Positions 38,424 to 47,922 of a stretch of 60,626 nt of DNA are shown piece after piece. The stretch's first letter is position 1; every line of letters starts with the position of its first letter. The translations under genes and the position numbers were made by a program. The notes below the pieces were generated by a model that was given only the letters and a program-made list of their open reading frames with translations, was not told the origin of the DNA and did no database searches. The DNA comes from Acidobacteriota bacterium (GTDB lineage: Bacteria > Acidobacteriota > Terriglobia > Terriglobales > Acidobacteriaceae), in assembly GCA_021791875.1 (NCBI GenBank), contig JAJYVU010000015.1:1-60626 (forward strand). Reading direction: 5' to 3'.

Positions 38424-39112
38424 GAAACACTAACCTCCGACGCCGATGTATCCTTTACCATCCATCCATCGCGCAGCTCAATCACGCGCGACCCATACGC
38501 GGCATTCGCCTCCGAATGCGTTACTTGAACAATGGTGGTTCCCTGTTCATTCAAGCTCCGAAACATCTCCATAATTTCCTTCGCATGCCCAGAGTGCAGA
38601 TTGCCCGTCGGCTCGTCGGCAAGAAGCAGCGCGGGCCGATGAATCACTGCACGCGCAATACCCACCAGTTGCTGCTGCCCGCCCGAGAGCTGCGACGGAT
38701 AGAGATCTTTCTTGCCCACAATGTTGAAACGATCCAGTGCATCGGCTACCAGCGCCTGGCGCTCCGAACGAGGCATGTTCTTGTATGACAGCGGCAGATC
38801 AATATTTTCGGCGACCGTCAGATCATCAAGCAGGTGATAGCTTTGGAACACCATGCCAATCTCACGCCGAGCCACTTCTGCGCGTTGTTTCCTGCCGAAT
38901 GTGTGCAGCGGCTGCTCCTTCAACCAGTACTCGCCCTGCCACTGATCATCGAGTAGCGCCAGCACGTTCAGCAGTGACGACTTTCCCGCGCCCGATGGCC
39001 CCATCACGGTAACGAACTCCCCTTCGCGAATATTGAGCTGGATGCGCCGCAGCACCCACTCCTGTCCGCTGCCGATTTTGTAACTGCGTTCGATGTTTTT
39101 CAGCTGAATCAT
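38420..39112 (-). CDS. ABC transporter ATPase, MacB/LolD type (second of operon)
   Basis: 230 residues with Walker A GPSGAGKSSLL, signature LSGGQQQLVGIARA and Walker B LLADEPTGNLHS, the class that pairs with FtsX/MacB permeases. It sits ten bases after the permease gene and overlaps the TolC-like gene. The operon has a second, distinct ATPase upstream of the permease, so a single permease has two candidate motors; one could serve the orphan permeases nearby. Confidence 0.92.
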   Translation of the reverse strand: MIQLKNIERSYKIGSGQEWVLRRIQLNIREGEFVTVMGPSGAGKSSLLNVLALLDDQWQGEYWLKEQPLHTFGRKQRAEVARREIGMVFQSYHLLDDLTVAENIDLPLSYKNMPRSERQALVADALDRFNIVGKKDLYPSQLSGGQQQLVGIARAVIHRPALLLADEPTGNLHSGHAKEIMEMFRSLNEQGTTIVQVTHSEANAAYGSRVIELRDGWMVKDTSASEVSVS

Positions 39113-39122
39113 TCCATCCCTC

Positions 39123-41609
39123 TCAATCCATTCGAAGGGTTGCCATGGGATCTACTGACACGGCCTGCCGCGCCGGCCAGACTGCTGCAGCCACACTCAC
39201 CGCCAGCAGCACCACAAGCACGCCAGCGTAAGTCATCCAGTCAAAGGTCTGCACGCCGAACAGAAAGCTGCGAATCAACCGGCTCGCCAGCAACGAAATT
39301 GCAAGTCCGCATAGCAGTCCGTAGCCGGCCATCAGCATGCTCTGCCGGAAAACCATTCGCAAGACATCCTGCCGTGACGCGCCCAGCGCCAGACGGATCC
39401 CAATCTCACGTTTCCTGAAGCCGACATACTGCGAAAGCACACCAAACAACCCAGCCACGACCATCAGAATGGCTAAACCCGCAAAGGATGCAGTCAGCTC
39501 CAGCCCGAGCCTTTGATGGAAGGTCGTGTGGTCAAGTACCTTGCTCATCGTCTGGAAGCTGTCCAGCGCAAAGCCCGGCGCTACCTGGTGAAAAACTTCG
39601 CGGGCCTCCTTTGCTACCGGAATATTTCCGCGCGTCTTCACGACAAAATTCACCTGCGTGTTCAACAGCGCCTCATAATAGAGCGAACTCGTGGGCACCT
39701 GAGCTGCGGGCAGCATGATCATCGGCGCTACTGGCGACTGCAGACCGTTCATCCGCTCATTGGCAATCACGCCTACGATCGTAGGCGGTACCAGAATTCC
39801 CGTTTCTTTCCCACCCAGATCAAGCCGCTGACCGATGGGATTCCTGCCCCTGAATTCGCCATTGGCAAGCGCTTCATTAATCACCGCCACCGGCGTTGTA
39901 TCCGCCGCGTCGTCGCCGTCAATCATGCGGCCCTGCATCATCGGCGTTTCCATTACGCGCCCATAATTGCTGCTGACGGCCGTGATGAGCGCTTCCGGCG
40001 CATTCAGCTCGCTCACCTTGTGGCCAACAACCTGGTAACTCGTCCGTATGTTCGAACCACCAAGCGGCAGCAGGGTCGTAAATGCTGCATCTTCGAAGCC
40101 CGGCGTATGCCGCAGGCGTTCCAGCACGGGTTCATAAGCGAGCGTGTTGACTGAAGTCGGTGCCTGCGCTCCCGGCTGTACAACCTGCATGCCTGAAAAA
40201 CCCGACGCATTCGGCGGCGTCACCTGATAGGTCGTCACGCGTGTCGTATGAAATCCAAGCCATGCATGCTCCAGATTCCACATCGTACGAGCGAGCAGGC
40301 CGGTACCCACCAGGAGAAGCGTAGAAAGAGCAATCTCCGCTGATACCAGCCACATTGTCAGTTTGCTGCGTGCCGATCGCGTTCCCACGCCACGAGACGA
40401 AGCCTGCAGCGTCGCGTTCGGATCCGTATCCGAAACAAGAAGCGCCGGCAACAGCGACGAAAGCATCGTTGTGAGCGTTGCAATCCCAGCCAGCGCTAGC
40501 ACCACTGTCCAGCGGATGTGAATGGTCTGCATCCTCGGAATCGTATTCGGAGGTAGTCGATGCACGCCCACAATCGCAAGCCACGCCAGCGCCAGTCCAG
40601 CCATACAGCCCAAGGCACTCAGCACAGCCCCCTCCGTCATCACCTGGCGCAGCAACCGGTACCGACCCGCACCCAGTGCCACGCGAACAGCAAATTCCTG
40701 CTGACGCCCGATAGCCCGCGCCAGAAGAAGGTTCGCCACGTTGGCGCAGGCAATCAGCAACACCAGCAACAGCGCCGCGGACAGTCCAATTAAAACCGGT
40801 CGAATGTTTCCTACCACCTGATTTGAATAGGGCATGAGCGTAAACTTCAGCCCACGGTAATTCTTGTTCAAACTGCCAATCTGCTGGCTGGCTGCATTCA
40901 ACTGGGTCTGGCCACGCGCAAGACTCACTCCCGGATGCAACTTCGCGAGAATCTGCAAGAAGTCATAGCCTCGGGCCTTGAGCATCTCTGAAGTGGGCTG
41001 CAAGGGAAGCCACACTGCGGTATCAATACCTGACCCCGTATTCTCAGGAAAATGAAAACTGGTCGGCATCACCCCAACTACGGTGCGCGGCTCACCGCTG
41101 ATGTGCACCACCTTACCCACAATGCTCGGGTCAGAGTGAAATTCCTGTCTCCAGACCCCCTCTGAGAGCAGCACAACCTGCGGGCCGCCCCGCAAGCCCT
41201 CCTGCGGCGTGAACGTTCGCCCAAGCAGTGGCTTTGCGCCTAGCATCGTGAGTAAATTCGACGTCAGATGCGGTGCCACTACCGACGTTGCCGTATCGCG
41301 TGTCTGCACCACGGCAAAATCATCGGAATATCCGCCAGCCTCCGCCACGTTCTTCATTCCGCCCCGGATATCGACGTAGTTCAACCATGAAGTAGCACCG
41401 CGCATGCTGCCCCCAACCGGACTGATTGCTACCAGCCGGCTCGCCCCCGCATACGGCAGTGGGCGCAGCAGCACGTTTTCCAGCACCGTAAACATCGCCG
41501 TGTTGGCGCCAATACCCAACCCCAGTGTCAGCACCGCCAGCAACGCAAAGCCCGGAGCCTTCCGAAGCTGTCGCAATGCAAACGAAATGTCGGCAAGCCA
41601 AATCCGCAT
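39123..41609 (-). CDS. ADOP-type ABC permease within the efflux operon
   Basis: 828 residues starting WLADISFALRQLRKAPGFALLAVLTLG, with the duplicated MacB_PCD/FtsX layout and the ending PARQAVSVDPMATLRMD shared with the three other ADOP proteins of the window. Unlike them it is flanked by ATPase genes on both sides, so it is not an orphan in genomic terms. Probable role: inner-membrane permease of a MacAB-TolC-like exporter. The substrate is unknown; macrolides, peptides or lipids are possible by family. Confidence 0.9.
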   Translation of the reverse strand: MRIWLADISFALRQLRKAPGFALLAVLTLGLGIGANTAMFTVLENVLLRPLPYAGASRLVAISPVGGSMRGATSWLNYVDIRGGMKNVAEAGGYSDDFAVVQTRDTATSVVAPHLTSNLLTMLGAKPLLGRTFTPQEGLRGGPQVVLLSEGVWRQEFHSDPSIVGKVVHISGEPRTVVGVMPTSFHFPENTGSGIDTAVWLPLQPTSEMLKARGYDFLQILAKLHPGVSLARGQTQLNAASQQIGSLNKNYRGLKFTLMPYSNQVVGNIRPVLIGLSAALLLVLLIACANVANLLLARAIGRQQEFAVRVALGAGRYRLLRQVMTEGAVLSALGCMAGLALAWLAIVGVHRLPPNTIPRMQTIHIRWTVVLALAGIATLTTMLSSLLPALLVSDTDPNATLQASSRGVGTRSARSKLTMWLVSAEIALSTLLLVGTGLLARTMWNLEHAWLGFHTTRVTTYQVTPPNASGFSGMQVVQPGAQAPTSVNTLAYEPVLERLRHTPGFEDAAFTTLLPLGGSNIRTSYQVVGHKVSELNAPEALITAVSSNYGRVMETPMMQGRMIDGDDAADTTPVAVINEALANGEFRGRNPIGQRLDLGGKETGILVPPTIVGVIANERMNGLQSPVAPMIMLPAAQVPTSSLYYEALLNTQVNFVVKTRGNIPVAKEAREVFHQVAPGFALDSFQTMSKVLDHTTFHQRLGLELTASFAGLAILMVVAGLFGVLSQYVGFRKREIGIRLALGASRQDVLRMVFRQSMLMAGYGLLCGLAISLLASRLIRSFLFGVQTFDWMTYAGVLVVLLAVSVAAAVWPARQAVSVDPMATLRMD

Positions 41610-41669
41610 GGCAGCTCCCTTTCTTCAAAACATCCAGAAAACGGCGACTTCGTAATCGCAACGGTTACA

Positions 41670-42392
41670 CTACACTTGGATCGCTGCCAGTTGCTGCTGC
41701 AGTTCTTCCTCGCTCACCACCTTGCCGTCAAACAGGTGAATATTCCGGTCGGCGTGCGCAGCAAAGCGTGGATCGTGCGTCACCATGCAGATGGTTGATC
41801 CCTCGCGATGCAGGTTACGCAGCAACTCCATCACTGCCTCGCCGTTCTTCGAATCCAGATTGCCGGTCGGCTCGTCAGCCAGCAGAATCGACGGGGATCC
41901 TGCCAGCGCACGCGCCACGGCCACACGCTGTTGCTGGCCGCCCGAGAGTTGTGATGGATAATGCCGCATCCGGTGCGCCATCCCCACCCGCTCCAGGGAC
42001 TCCTGCACACGACGCTTGCGTTCTGAGGCCGCCATGCCTGACCGATATGTCAACGGCAGCTCGACATTCTCATATACCGTCAGGTCGCCGATCAGGTTAA
42101 AGCTCTGAAAGATGAATCCTATCTCCTGATTGCGTATCCGCGACCGCTGCGAAAAATCCAGGTTCTCCACTTCATTCCCGTTCAGCAGATACTTCCCGGC
42201 CGTCGGCGTATCCAGCAACCCTACGATCGAGAGCAACGTCGACTTGCCGCAGCCTGATGGACCAGACATCGCCACATACTCGCCACGTTCTATCTTCAGG
42301 TGAACACCAGAAAGAGCATGCGTCTCAATCTCGTCTGTATAAAAGACCTTCGTCAGGCCCTCAATTTCAATCAATGGTTGTGTGTTTTCCAT
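41670..42392 (-). CDS. ABC transporter ATPase, MacB/LolD type (first of operon)
   Basis: 240 residues with Walker A GPSGCGKSTLL, signature LSGGQQQRVAVARA, Walker B ILLADEPTGNLDS and H-loop VTHD. It lies 22 bases after the membrane fusion gene and 60 before the permease gene, the usual macA-macB order but with separate ATPase and permease chains. It powers the MacB-type mechanism, in which ATP binding moves the periplasmic domains. Confidence 0.93.
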   Translation of the reverse strand: MENTQPLIEIEGLTKVFYTDEIETHALSGVHLKIERGEYVAMSGPSGCGKSTLLSIVGLLDTPTAGKYLLNGNEVENLDFSQRSRIRNQEIGFIFQSFNLIGDLTVYENVELPLTYRSGMAASERKRRVQESLERVGMAHRMRHYPSQLSGGQQQRVAVARALAGSPSILLADEPTGNLDSKNGEAVMELLRNLHREGSTICMVTHDPRFAAHADRNIHLFDGKVVSEEELQQQLAAIQV

Positions 42393-42414
42393 TCTGCCGT
42401 CCCCACCCTTCTGC

Positions 42415-43674
42415 CTAATTCAGTCTCACTTTGTCGACGTTGTCGTATTGGGACATGTCCGAAAGAATGACTCGGTCGCCCGCTCGCAGCCCGCGTAGAA
42501 CCTGTATCTTCGTTACCGAAGCTACACCCACTTTCACCTGTACCCGGGTCGCCGTCTTACCATTCGGGGACAGCCGAAACAGGCTGATCGTGCTGTTCTC
42601 ATTGCCAAATGCCGGCCGCCCTACGTAAAGCACGTCGTGCAGCCGCTGCAAATCAATCGTTCCGTCCACGCTCAAATCCGGAACCGCGCCCGAAGGCAGC
42701 GGCCCATCCATAGCTACGTCTACCGTGCGCGTTCCGTTCACTACCGAGGGGTCAATTCTCATCACGTGCCCGGGAACAATCCCGTTATGCGTATCGATTT
42801 CCGCCTGCTGGCCAAGCTCAATGTCATGCGCTTGCGTCTCCGGAATCTTCAGCTCGGCCATCAGTTGGTTCGGCTGAACCACCTCGGCGAGTGTCGTCCC
42901 CACCGCCACATGTTCACCAATCTGGTGCGGCAGGTCGATCAGCACGCCGTTGATACCGGCTTTCACCTGCAGCGCATCCTGCTCGTTCTGCAGCAGTGCT
43001 AGCTTCGCCTGCGCCTGCTCCACCTTGGTCTGCTGCACAGCCAGCTGGCTCGCGATCGCCTTCTGGTTCATGACGATTTCTTCCTTCTCCAGATCGTTTT
43101 GCACGGTCAGCTGCTTGGCCTTGCTCTCCGATTTATGAAACGACAGCCCGCTAATCACCCCCAGCTTGTACAGTTGCTGGTCGGTCTGCGCCTGCAGCTC
43201 TGCCTGGCTTTGGTTCGCGCTCACCGCCGCCGCGGCCGAGCGCTTATCCATCAGGTCACTTTCTAGCTTCACCTGCATGTTGTGGTATTCCACCTGGGCC
43301 GCCTTCAGCGCCAGCTGTGCATTCAGCAACTGCTGCTGCAGTTGCGGATCAGCCAGGTCCATCAGCACCGTATCGGGTTGTACCTTGGTGCCGGGCAGCA
43401 TCCGGATACTCACCACCGTTGCATCCGTCTGCGCGGGAATCAGCCGAATGCGATCCTGCCGGGGCTTCAGCTCACCCAGGCCCCGCACCTGCCGGATCAT
43501 ATCTCCGCGCTTCACAGTACCCGTCCATATTTCGCTGCTGTCCACCGACGGCGCGGCAGGTTTTAACCGTGAAACAGCAATCGCCACCCCTCCTGCCACG
43601 ATCACAACAAGCAGCGTGAACAGAATCTGGCGGCGCCTCTTCTTCTTCTTCAAATCTGGTCTGGCGATATCCAC
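42415..43674 (-). CDS. membrane fusion protein (HlyD/MacA type)
   Basis: 419 residues. Start GTG at 43674 has AAGGA eight to twelve bases upstream. A basic N-terminus (DLKKKKRRR) and one membrane helix (~17-36) lead to a periplasmic part with a split lipoyl domain (residues ~70-100 and 220-255), a long alpha-hairpin between them, and beta-barrel domains. It bridges the inner-membrane permease and the TolC-like protein. It is the first gene of the seven-gene operon (43674 down to 33331), and the tandem activator sites at 43778-43813 lie upstream. Confidence 0.92.
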   Translation of the reverse strand: MDIARPDLKKKKRRRQILFTLLVVIVAGGVAIAVSRLKPAAPSVDSSEIWTGTVKRGDMIRQVRGLGELKPRQDRIRLIPAQTDATVVSIRMLPGTKVQPDTVLMDLADPQLQQQLLNAQLALKAAQVEYHNMQVKLESDLMDKRSAAAAVSANQSQAELQAQTDQQLYKLGVISGLSFHKSESKAKQLTVQNDLEKEEIVMNQKAIASQLAVQQTKVEQAQAKLALLQNEQDALQVKAGINGVLIDLPHQIGEHVAVGTTLAEVVQPNQLMAELKIPETQAHDIELGQQAEIDTHNGIVPGHVMRIDPSVVNGTRTVDVAMDGPLPSGAVPDLSVDGTIDLQRLHDVLYVGRPAFGNENSTISLFRLSPNGKTATRVQVKVGVASVTKIQVLRGLRAGDRVILSDMSQYDNVDKVRLN

Positions 43675-43777
43675 GTCTTTCCTTCATGCACTTTCAGGAC
43701 CAGCTCTACATTCCCTCTAAGTGCTTCATTTCATTACCACGATACTTCTTCCAAACTCCCAGCGACCCTGCGCTCGT

Positions 43778-43813
43778 CGGTCACTTGCGGACACGACTGT
43801 CCGATTTCGAACA
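43778..43813 (-). promoter_or_regulatory. tandem activator sites upstream of the efflux operon
   Basis: Read on the minus strand, TGTTCG-aaat-CGGACA (43798-43813, centre 43805.5) is followed by TGTCCG-caag-TGACCG (43778-43793, centre 43785.5). Centres are 20 bp apart, as at the two other loci, with two exact half-sites. They lie just after the stop codon of the upstream ADOP gene and ~110-130 bp before the membrane fusion gene. No -24/-12 promoter at the spacing seen elsewhere is present. Confidence 0.7.
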
Positions 43814-43829
43814 CCTGCTCCGGGGCCCT

Positions 43830-46262
43830 CTATTCATTCCTCAATGCCTCCATCGGATCCACCGACGCCGCCCTCCGCGCCGGCAGGAATCCTGCTATCG
43901 CACCAGCCAAAATCAACGCCGCGGTGGCACAAACAATCGAGATCAGAACTCCATCTCCAAGATCAGCAAAGAAGTGGCGCAGGACCAGATAGGCCGCCAC
44001 GGAACAGGCAGCGCCGCACAGCATTCCAGCCGTCGTCCAGCGCAGCACCGAGGAAAGGACCAGGTACATCACATCGCTGCGCTGCGCGCCCAGCGCCATG
44101 CGCACGCCCATTTCGCCGGTACGCTGCGTGGTCACAAAACTGATCAGCCCGTAAATCCCAATGATTGACAGCAGCAACGCAAGGCCCGCGAAAGCACCCA
44201 GCATCCAAACAATCAGCCGCCGCCCCGCCAGGGAATTCGCCAGCAGCGCCTCCAGCGTCTCACTGGTAGATATCGCCTGTGCCCCATCCGCCTGTCGCAC
44301 TGCTTCACGCAGTTGCGCGCGGTACTGCGTCAAACCCTCCCGCGTGCGCGCTACAAACTCGGCTCCATACCCATTAGCCTGCGCGAGCGGGTAATAGCGC
44401 ATGCCATCGCTTGTGTTTTGCTCTAGCGAGGCGCCGCGAACATCGCCCACCACCCCAATCACTGTGGCCCAGGGAAGGTGCTTGTTCGTTCGGATCTGGT
44501 GCCCAATGGGATTGCTGCGCGGCCACCAGCGATGCGCCAGACGCTCATCAATCACCACCACAGGGGTGGTTTTCGCGCGGTCTTCACTCGTAAACCAACG
44601 CCCAGCAATCAGAGGAATCCGCATCACCTGCAGATAGCCCGGCGTTGCATAGCTGATGTTACTGTGCATCTGCGCCTGATTCGGCCCTAGGGGACGCCCC
44701 TCAATCCAAAATCCACTTGCCATCATGCTCGTCCCAAAAGGAATGGGGTAAACAGCGGCAGCAGCCTTAATGCCATGCTGTGCGGAAAGGTTCGTAACCA
44801 CGGTATGAACAAATTCCGCCTGGCGCGCCTGGTTTCTCGTCAGCTCTTTGCCCGCAAAGTAAACCGCCCCAACCATTACATGGTGCGCGTCAAAGCCAGG
44901 ATTCACCTGCTGAAGATCGCGCAGGCTCACAAGAAACAGGCCCGCGCCGCAAAGCAACAGAAACGCCATCGCCACTTCGCCAATCACAAACGCGCTGCGC
45001 AGCCGCTGCTTCTCTGCCGAGGCCGTCGCGCTTCGCCCGCCTTCGCGCAATTCCACTGACTGATCGCGCCAGGTCATCCGCAGCGCCGGACCAATCCCGG
45101 CCAGCAGTGCCGCAAGCAACGCAATCCCCGCCGTAAACAACAGCACCTCCGGCTGCAACCGCACCAGGTAGCCCTCGGCCAGATTATGCGGAACCATGTG
45201 CAGCAGCAGGCGCCCCATCGCGGGTCCGGCGGCAACGCCCAGCAAGGCAGCCGTGCCCGCGAGCAACACCGTTTCCATCACAAGCTGCCGCACCATGCGC
45301 GTCGCGCTCGCACCCAGCGCCGCACGAATCGCAAACTCGCGGCTGCGCGCCGAACTGCGCGCCAGGAACAACCCCGCCACATTTGCCGTGGCAATCAAAA
45401 GCACCAGCATCACTACGCCAAACAGAACATACAACGGCTTGCGTAGCGGCCCCGCAACGTACTTCGTAAAGGATGTGGCATACATCGACCATCCGGCCTG
45501 TAGTGCATAGTTGTTAAACGTGCCGAGCCGAAACTCTTCCTGCTTTTTCTCCCGCAACCCCGCATTCAACTCCGCCAGCGTTACGCCCGGCTTCAGCCGA
45601 ACCACTGCCGTGTCGCCTTCGTTAAAGCGATTGTGTTCGGAAAAGGCAGCCGGGCGCAGTCCGATCGGCACCCACAGCATGCGCTCCCGTGGCCAGTCGA
45701 AGTCGCTGCGCATAACGCCAATCACGCGATACGCCTGCTGGTTCAGCTCGATGCTCTTGCCCACCACATTCGTCGCGCCGCCAAACTGCTGCTGCCACAG
45801 GTTGTAGCTGATCACCGTCACTGGCGCGGCGTGCGGCAGCTCATCCGCCGCGCTGAAGGTGCGGCCCAGAATCGGTCTCGCGCCAAATACCTGGAACCAC
45901 TGCCTCGACACAGTTGCGGCTCTCAGCCTTGTCATCTGGCCATTCTGCTCGACATTAAAACCGCTCTGGTAGCCGATCGCCGCCGCTTCCACCAGCTTGT
46001 GCAGCGAGGCTGCATCCGCGTAATCCGGTACGGACACCTCCGGAATATTCAGCCCCAGCTTCTTGTAATCCACATGCAGCACCGCAACCCGGCCCGGACG
46101 ATCCACGCCCTCCGGATGCCGCAACACGGCGTTCACCACGCTGAAGATTGCTGTATTAGCACCAATGCCCAGCGCGAGCGTCAGCACTACGGTTACCGTA
46201 AATCCCGGTGACTTGCGCATCTGGCGCAGCGCGTATCGAACATCCTGCAGTAGGGTTTGCAT
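43830..46262 (-). CDS. ADOP-type ABC permease (MacB/FtsX duplicated)
   Basis: 810 residues from ATG 46262. An in-frame GTG at 46274 straddles the predicted transcript start (T46273), which favours the ATG; GGAG lies eight bases before it. Starts [23 protein letters not shown], ends [17 protein letters not shown], with two MacB_PCD and two FtsX blocks. It has its own sigma-54 promoter and activator sites and no ATPase in its unit, although the efflux operon begins 156 bases downstream on the same strand. Confidence 0.9.
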   Translation of the reverse strand: MQTLLQDVRYALRQMRKSPGFTVTVVLTLALGIGANTAIFSVVNAVLRHPEGVDRPGRVAVLHVDYKKLGLNIPEVSVPDYADAASLHKLVEAAAIGYQSGFNVEQNGQMTRLRAATVSRQWFQVFGARPILGRTFSAADELPHAAPVTVISYNLWQQQFGGATNVVGKSIELNQQAYRVIGVMRSDFDWPRERMLWVPIGLRPAAFSEHNRFNEGDTAVVRLKPGVTLAELNAGLREKKQEEFRLGTFNNYALQAGWSMYATSFTKYVAGPLRKPLYVLFGVVMLVLLIATANVAGLFLARSSARSREFAIRAALGASATRMVRQLVMETVLLAGTAALLGVAAGPAMGRLLLHMVPHNLAEGYLVRLQPEVLLFTAGIALLAALLAGIGPALRMTWRDQSVELREGGRSATASAEKQRLRSAFVIGEVAMAFLLLCGAGLFLVSLRDLQQVNPGFDAHHVMVGAVYFAGKELTRNQARQAEFVHTVVTNLSAQHGIKAAAAVYPIPFGTSMMASGFWIEGRPLGPNQAQMHSNISYATPGYLQVMRIPLIAGRWFTSEDRAKTTPVVVIDERLAHRWWPRSNPIGHQIRTNKHLPWATVIGVVGDVRGASLEQNTSDGMRYYPLAQANGYGAEFVARTREGLTQYRAQLREAVRQADGAQAISTSETLEALLANSLAGRRLIVWMLGAFAGLALLLSIIGIYGLISFVTTQRTGEMGVRMALGAQRSDVMYLVLSSVLRWTTAGMLCGAACSVAAYLVLRHFFADLGDGVLISIVCATAALILAGAIAGFLPARRAASVDPMEALRNE

Positions 46263-46283
46263 GGCGGGCTCCACCCTGCTTTA

Positions 46284-46299
46284 CGCAATTCCCTCGCCA
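46284..46299 (-). promoter_or_regulatory. sigma-54 (-24/-12) promoter of upstream ADOP gene
   Basis: On the minus strand TGGCGAGGGAATTGCG carries the invariant GG and GC at the correct gap and differs at two of 16 bases from the promoter at 28212-28227. Predicted start is T46273, with the GGAG ribosome site immediately inside the transcript. Confidence 0.82.
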
Positions 46300-46361
46300 A
46301 AGTTCCCGCACCATATGCTACTGATCCTGAAGAGGATGAACTCCACCCAGTCGCGACACAC

Positions 46362-46397
46362 TGTCCGAATTTAGCCCGCACTGTCCGCAGACGGACA
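46362..46397 (-). promoter_or_regulatory. tandem activator sites upstream of ADOP gene
   Basis: A perfect TGTCCG-N4-CGGACA palindrome (46382-46397, centre 46389.5) and a second site with one exact half (46362-46377, centre 46369.5) lie 116.5 and 96.5 bp before the predicted start. These are exactly the distances found at 28113-28149. The sites lie between the kdpD-like stop and the ADOP gene. Confidence 0.8.
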
Positions 46398-46438
46398 CTT
46401 CACCCGCCAAGTGGTCCGCCAAACTCTTCCGGACGGGC

Positions 46439-47881
46439 TCAGGCCATCGGAAGCGTCATCGTAAACTTTGCCCCTCGCCCAGGCTGGTTCTCCACACGAA
46501 TGGTCCCGTGATGCGCCGTTACCACTGCCCGGCAGATCGCCAATCCCATGCCGGTCCCCGGAATGCGTCCACGAAAACGCTGCCCGCGATAGAAACGCTC
46601 AAACAGCATCTCCCGCTCTGCAGGATCCACTCCAGGCCCCTCATCTGTAACAGATACAGTCACGTCTTGACCGGCGCTCTCCGCCCTGACCCAAATGGTG
46701 CTGCCCGGAGGAGAATACTTCGCCGCATTGATAAGAAGATTGGCAATCGCTCGCTCAATCCATGTCCTGTCAACAAGCACAGGTGGGCACTCCTCCATGC
46801 CGGTTACCTGGAGATGATGTTCTGCGAGCGAGAATGCGCCCGCTTGCACGGCTTGCTGAATCAATTCCGGCACCGGGCATGCGGAAAAGTCCATATGCAT
46901 CACGCTGGCTTCCAGCTGTCCCATCTGAACTGCCTGCGCGATCAGACCATTGAGCCGGTCGCATTCCTCGTCGATCACCGTGAGCATCTCCTGCTGATTT
47001 TCCGCGCTTACATGGTCCGCCGAAAGCAGTGCGCTCGCCGAAGCCTTGATGGCCGTGAGCGGCGTCCTCAGCTCATGCGTGATTGAGTCCAGCAATACCA
47101 TCCTCAGCCGCTCACTCTCTTTTGCTGCTTCGCTACGCGCCGCCGCTTCCAGGGCCTCGGCCCTGTCAATGCCAATCGAAACCAGTCGCGCAACCGATTC
47201 GCAGGTTTCCTTTGACGCCGGGATGTCGCGTATCAGAAGCACGCCACGCGGCTTCATTCCCGTTCGCACCGGAAGAATCGTCCATCCACCGTTGACCGAT
47301 GTGCGCACTTCGGTCAGATGCATGGCTGCGCGTGGGTCGACCGTCTGCAAATCTTCAGGGCCCACATTCTCCGTATGAAAAAGTTGTGTGCCACGATCCA
47401 CATAAAGTACAACCGCGGTCGCATGCGTAGCAGAGGAAATGTATCTCGGAATCGCCTCCAGCAGTTCCGTCACTTTATCCGTCTGCAGCAGCGCACGGCT
47501 CAGCTCAAACAGCATTTCCAACTCACGCTCGCGCGACTTAGCCTGCTGGGCTTCTGTCTGAATTCGATTGGACAGCTGGCTCGCAATAATGGCCGCCACC
47601 CAGAACGCAAAAAGCGCCACCCAATTTCGCCTGTCCGAAATGGTGAACGTGCCGGTCGGCGGAAGAAAGAAGAAATTGAGGCATGCCGCCGCCGCGAGGG
47701 ATGCGACAATTGCAAACCGCAAACCCCACCGCGCCGCGAGCACTAGAATATACAACAATAAGGTGAGCGCAACGATGGTAGGACTTGTCAGCGAGAACAA
47801 GCGGTAGGTCTCGACAATCACCGCGAGGCTCAAACCGGCGACTGCCACGCGAAAGAACGTCGTAGCACGTACTCTGCTCAC
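46439..47881 (-). CDS. KdpD-like sensor kinase lacking the N-terminal KdpD domain
   Basis: About 480 residues from GTG 47881. Four membrane helices of the DUF4118 type (~8-100), a GAF-like domain (~130-260), H-box SITHELRTPLTAIK and an HATPase with NLLINAAKYS, DEGPGV and GTGMGLAICRAVV. Full KdpD has a further ~400-residue cytoplasmic Usp/KdpD part, absent here. A longer frame up to 47986 would read antisense to the start of kdpE and its residues look non-coding, so I reject it. It diverges from kdpE, 41 bases away, rather than forming the usual kdpDE operon. Confidence 0.85.
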   Translation of the reverse strand: MSRVRATTFFRVAVAGLSLAVIVETYRLFSLTSPTIVALTLLLYILVLAARWGLRFAIVASLAAAACLNFFFLPPTGTFTISDRRNWVALFAFWVAAIIASQLSNRIQTEAQQAKSRERELEMLFELSRALLQTDKVTELLEAIPRYISSATHATAVVLYVDRGTQLFHTENVGPEDLQTVDPRAAMHLTEVRTSVNGGWTILPVRTGMKPRGVLLIRDIPASKETCESVARLVSIGIDRAEALEAAARSEAAKESERLRMVLLDSITHELRTPLTAIKASASALLSADHVSAENQQEMLTVIDEECDRLNGLIAQAVQMGQLEASVMHMDFSACPVPELIQQAVQAGAFSLAEHHLQVTGMEECPPVLVDRTWIERAIANLLINAAKYSPPGSTIWVRAESAGQDVTVSVTDEGPGVDPAEREMLFERFYRGQRFRGRIPGTGMGLAICRAVVTAHHGTIRVENQPGRGAKFTMTLPMA

Positions 47882-47922
47882 GGATAGGATTGTACGGGAA
47901 CTACCGGCTGAAAGCGGAGGAA

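Noticed and set aside
43687..43702. Sigma-54 promoter TGGTCCTGAAAGTGCA for the efflux operon
   Set aside because: The spacing fits, but the transcript would start two bases before the GTG and exclude its ribosome site; kept only as an open question.
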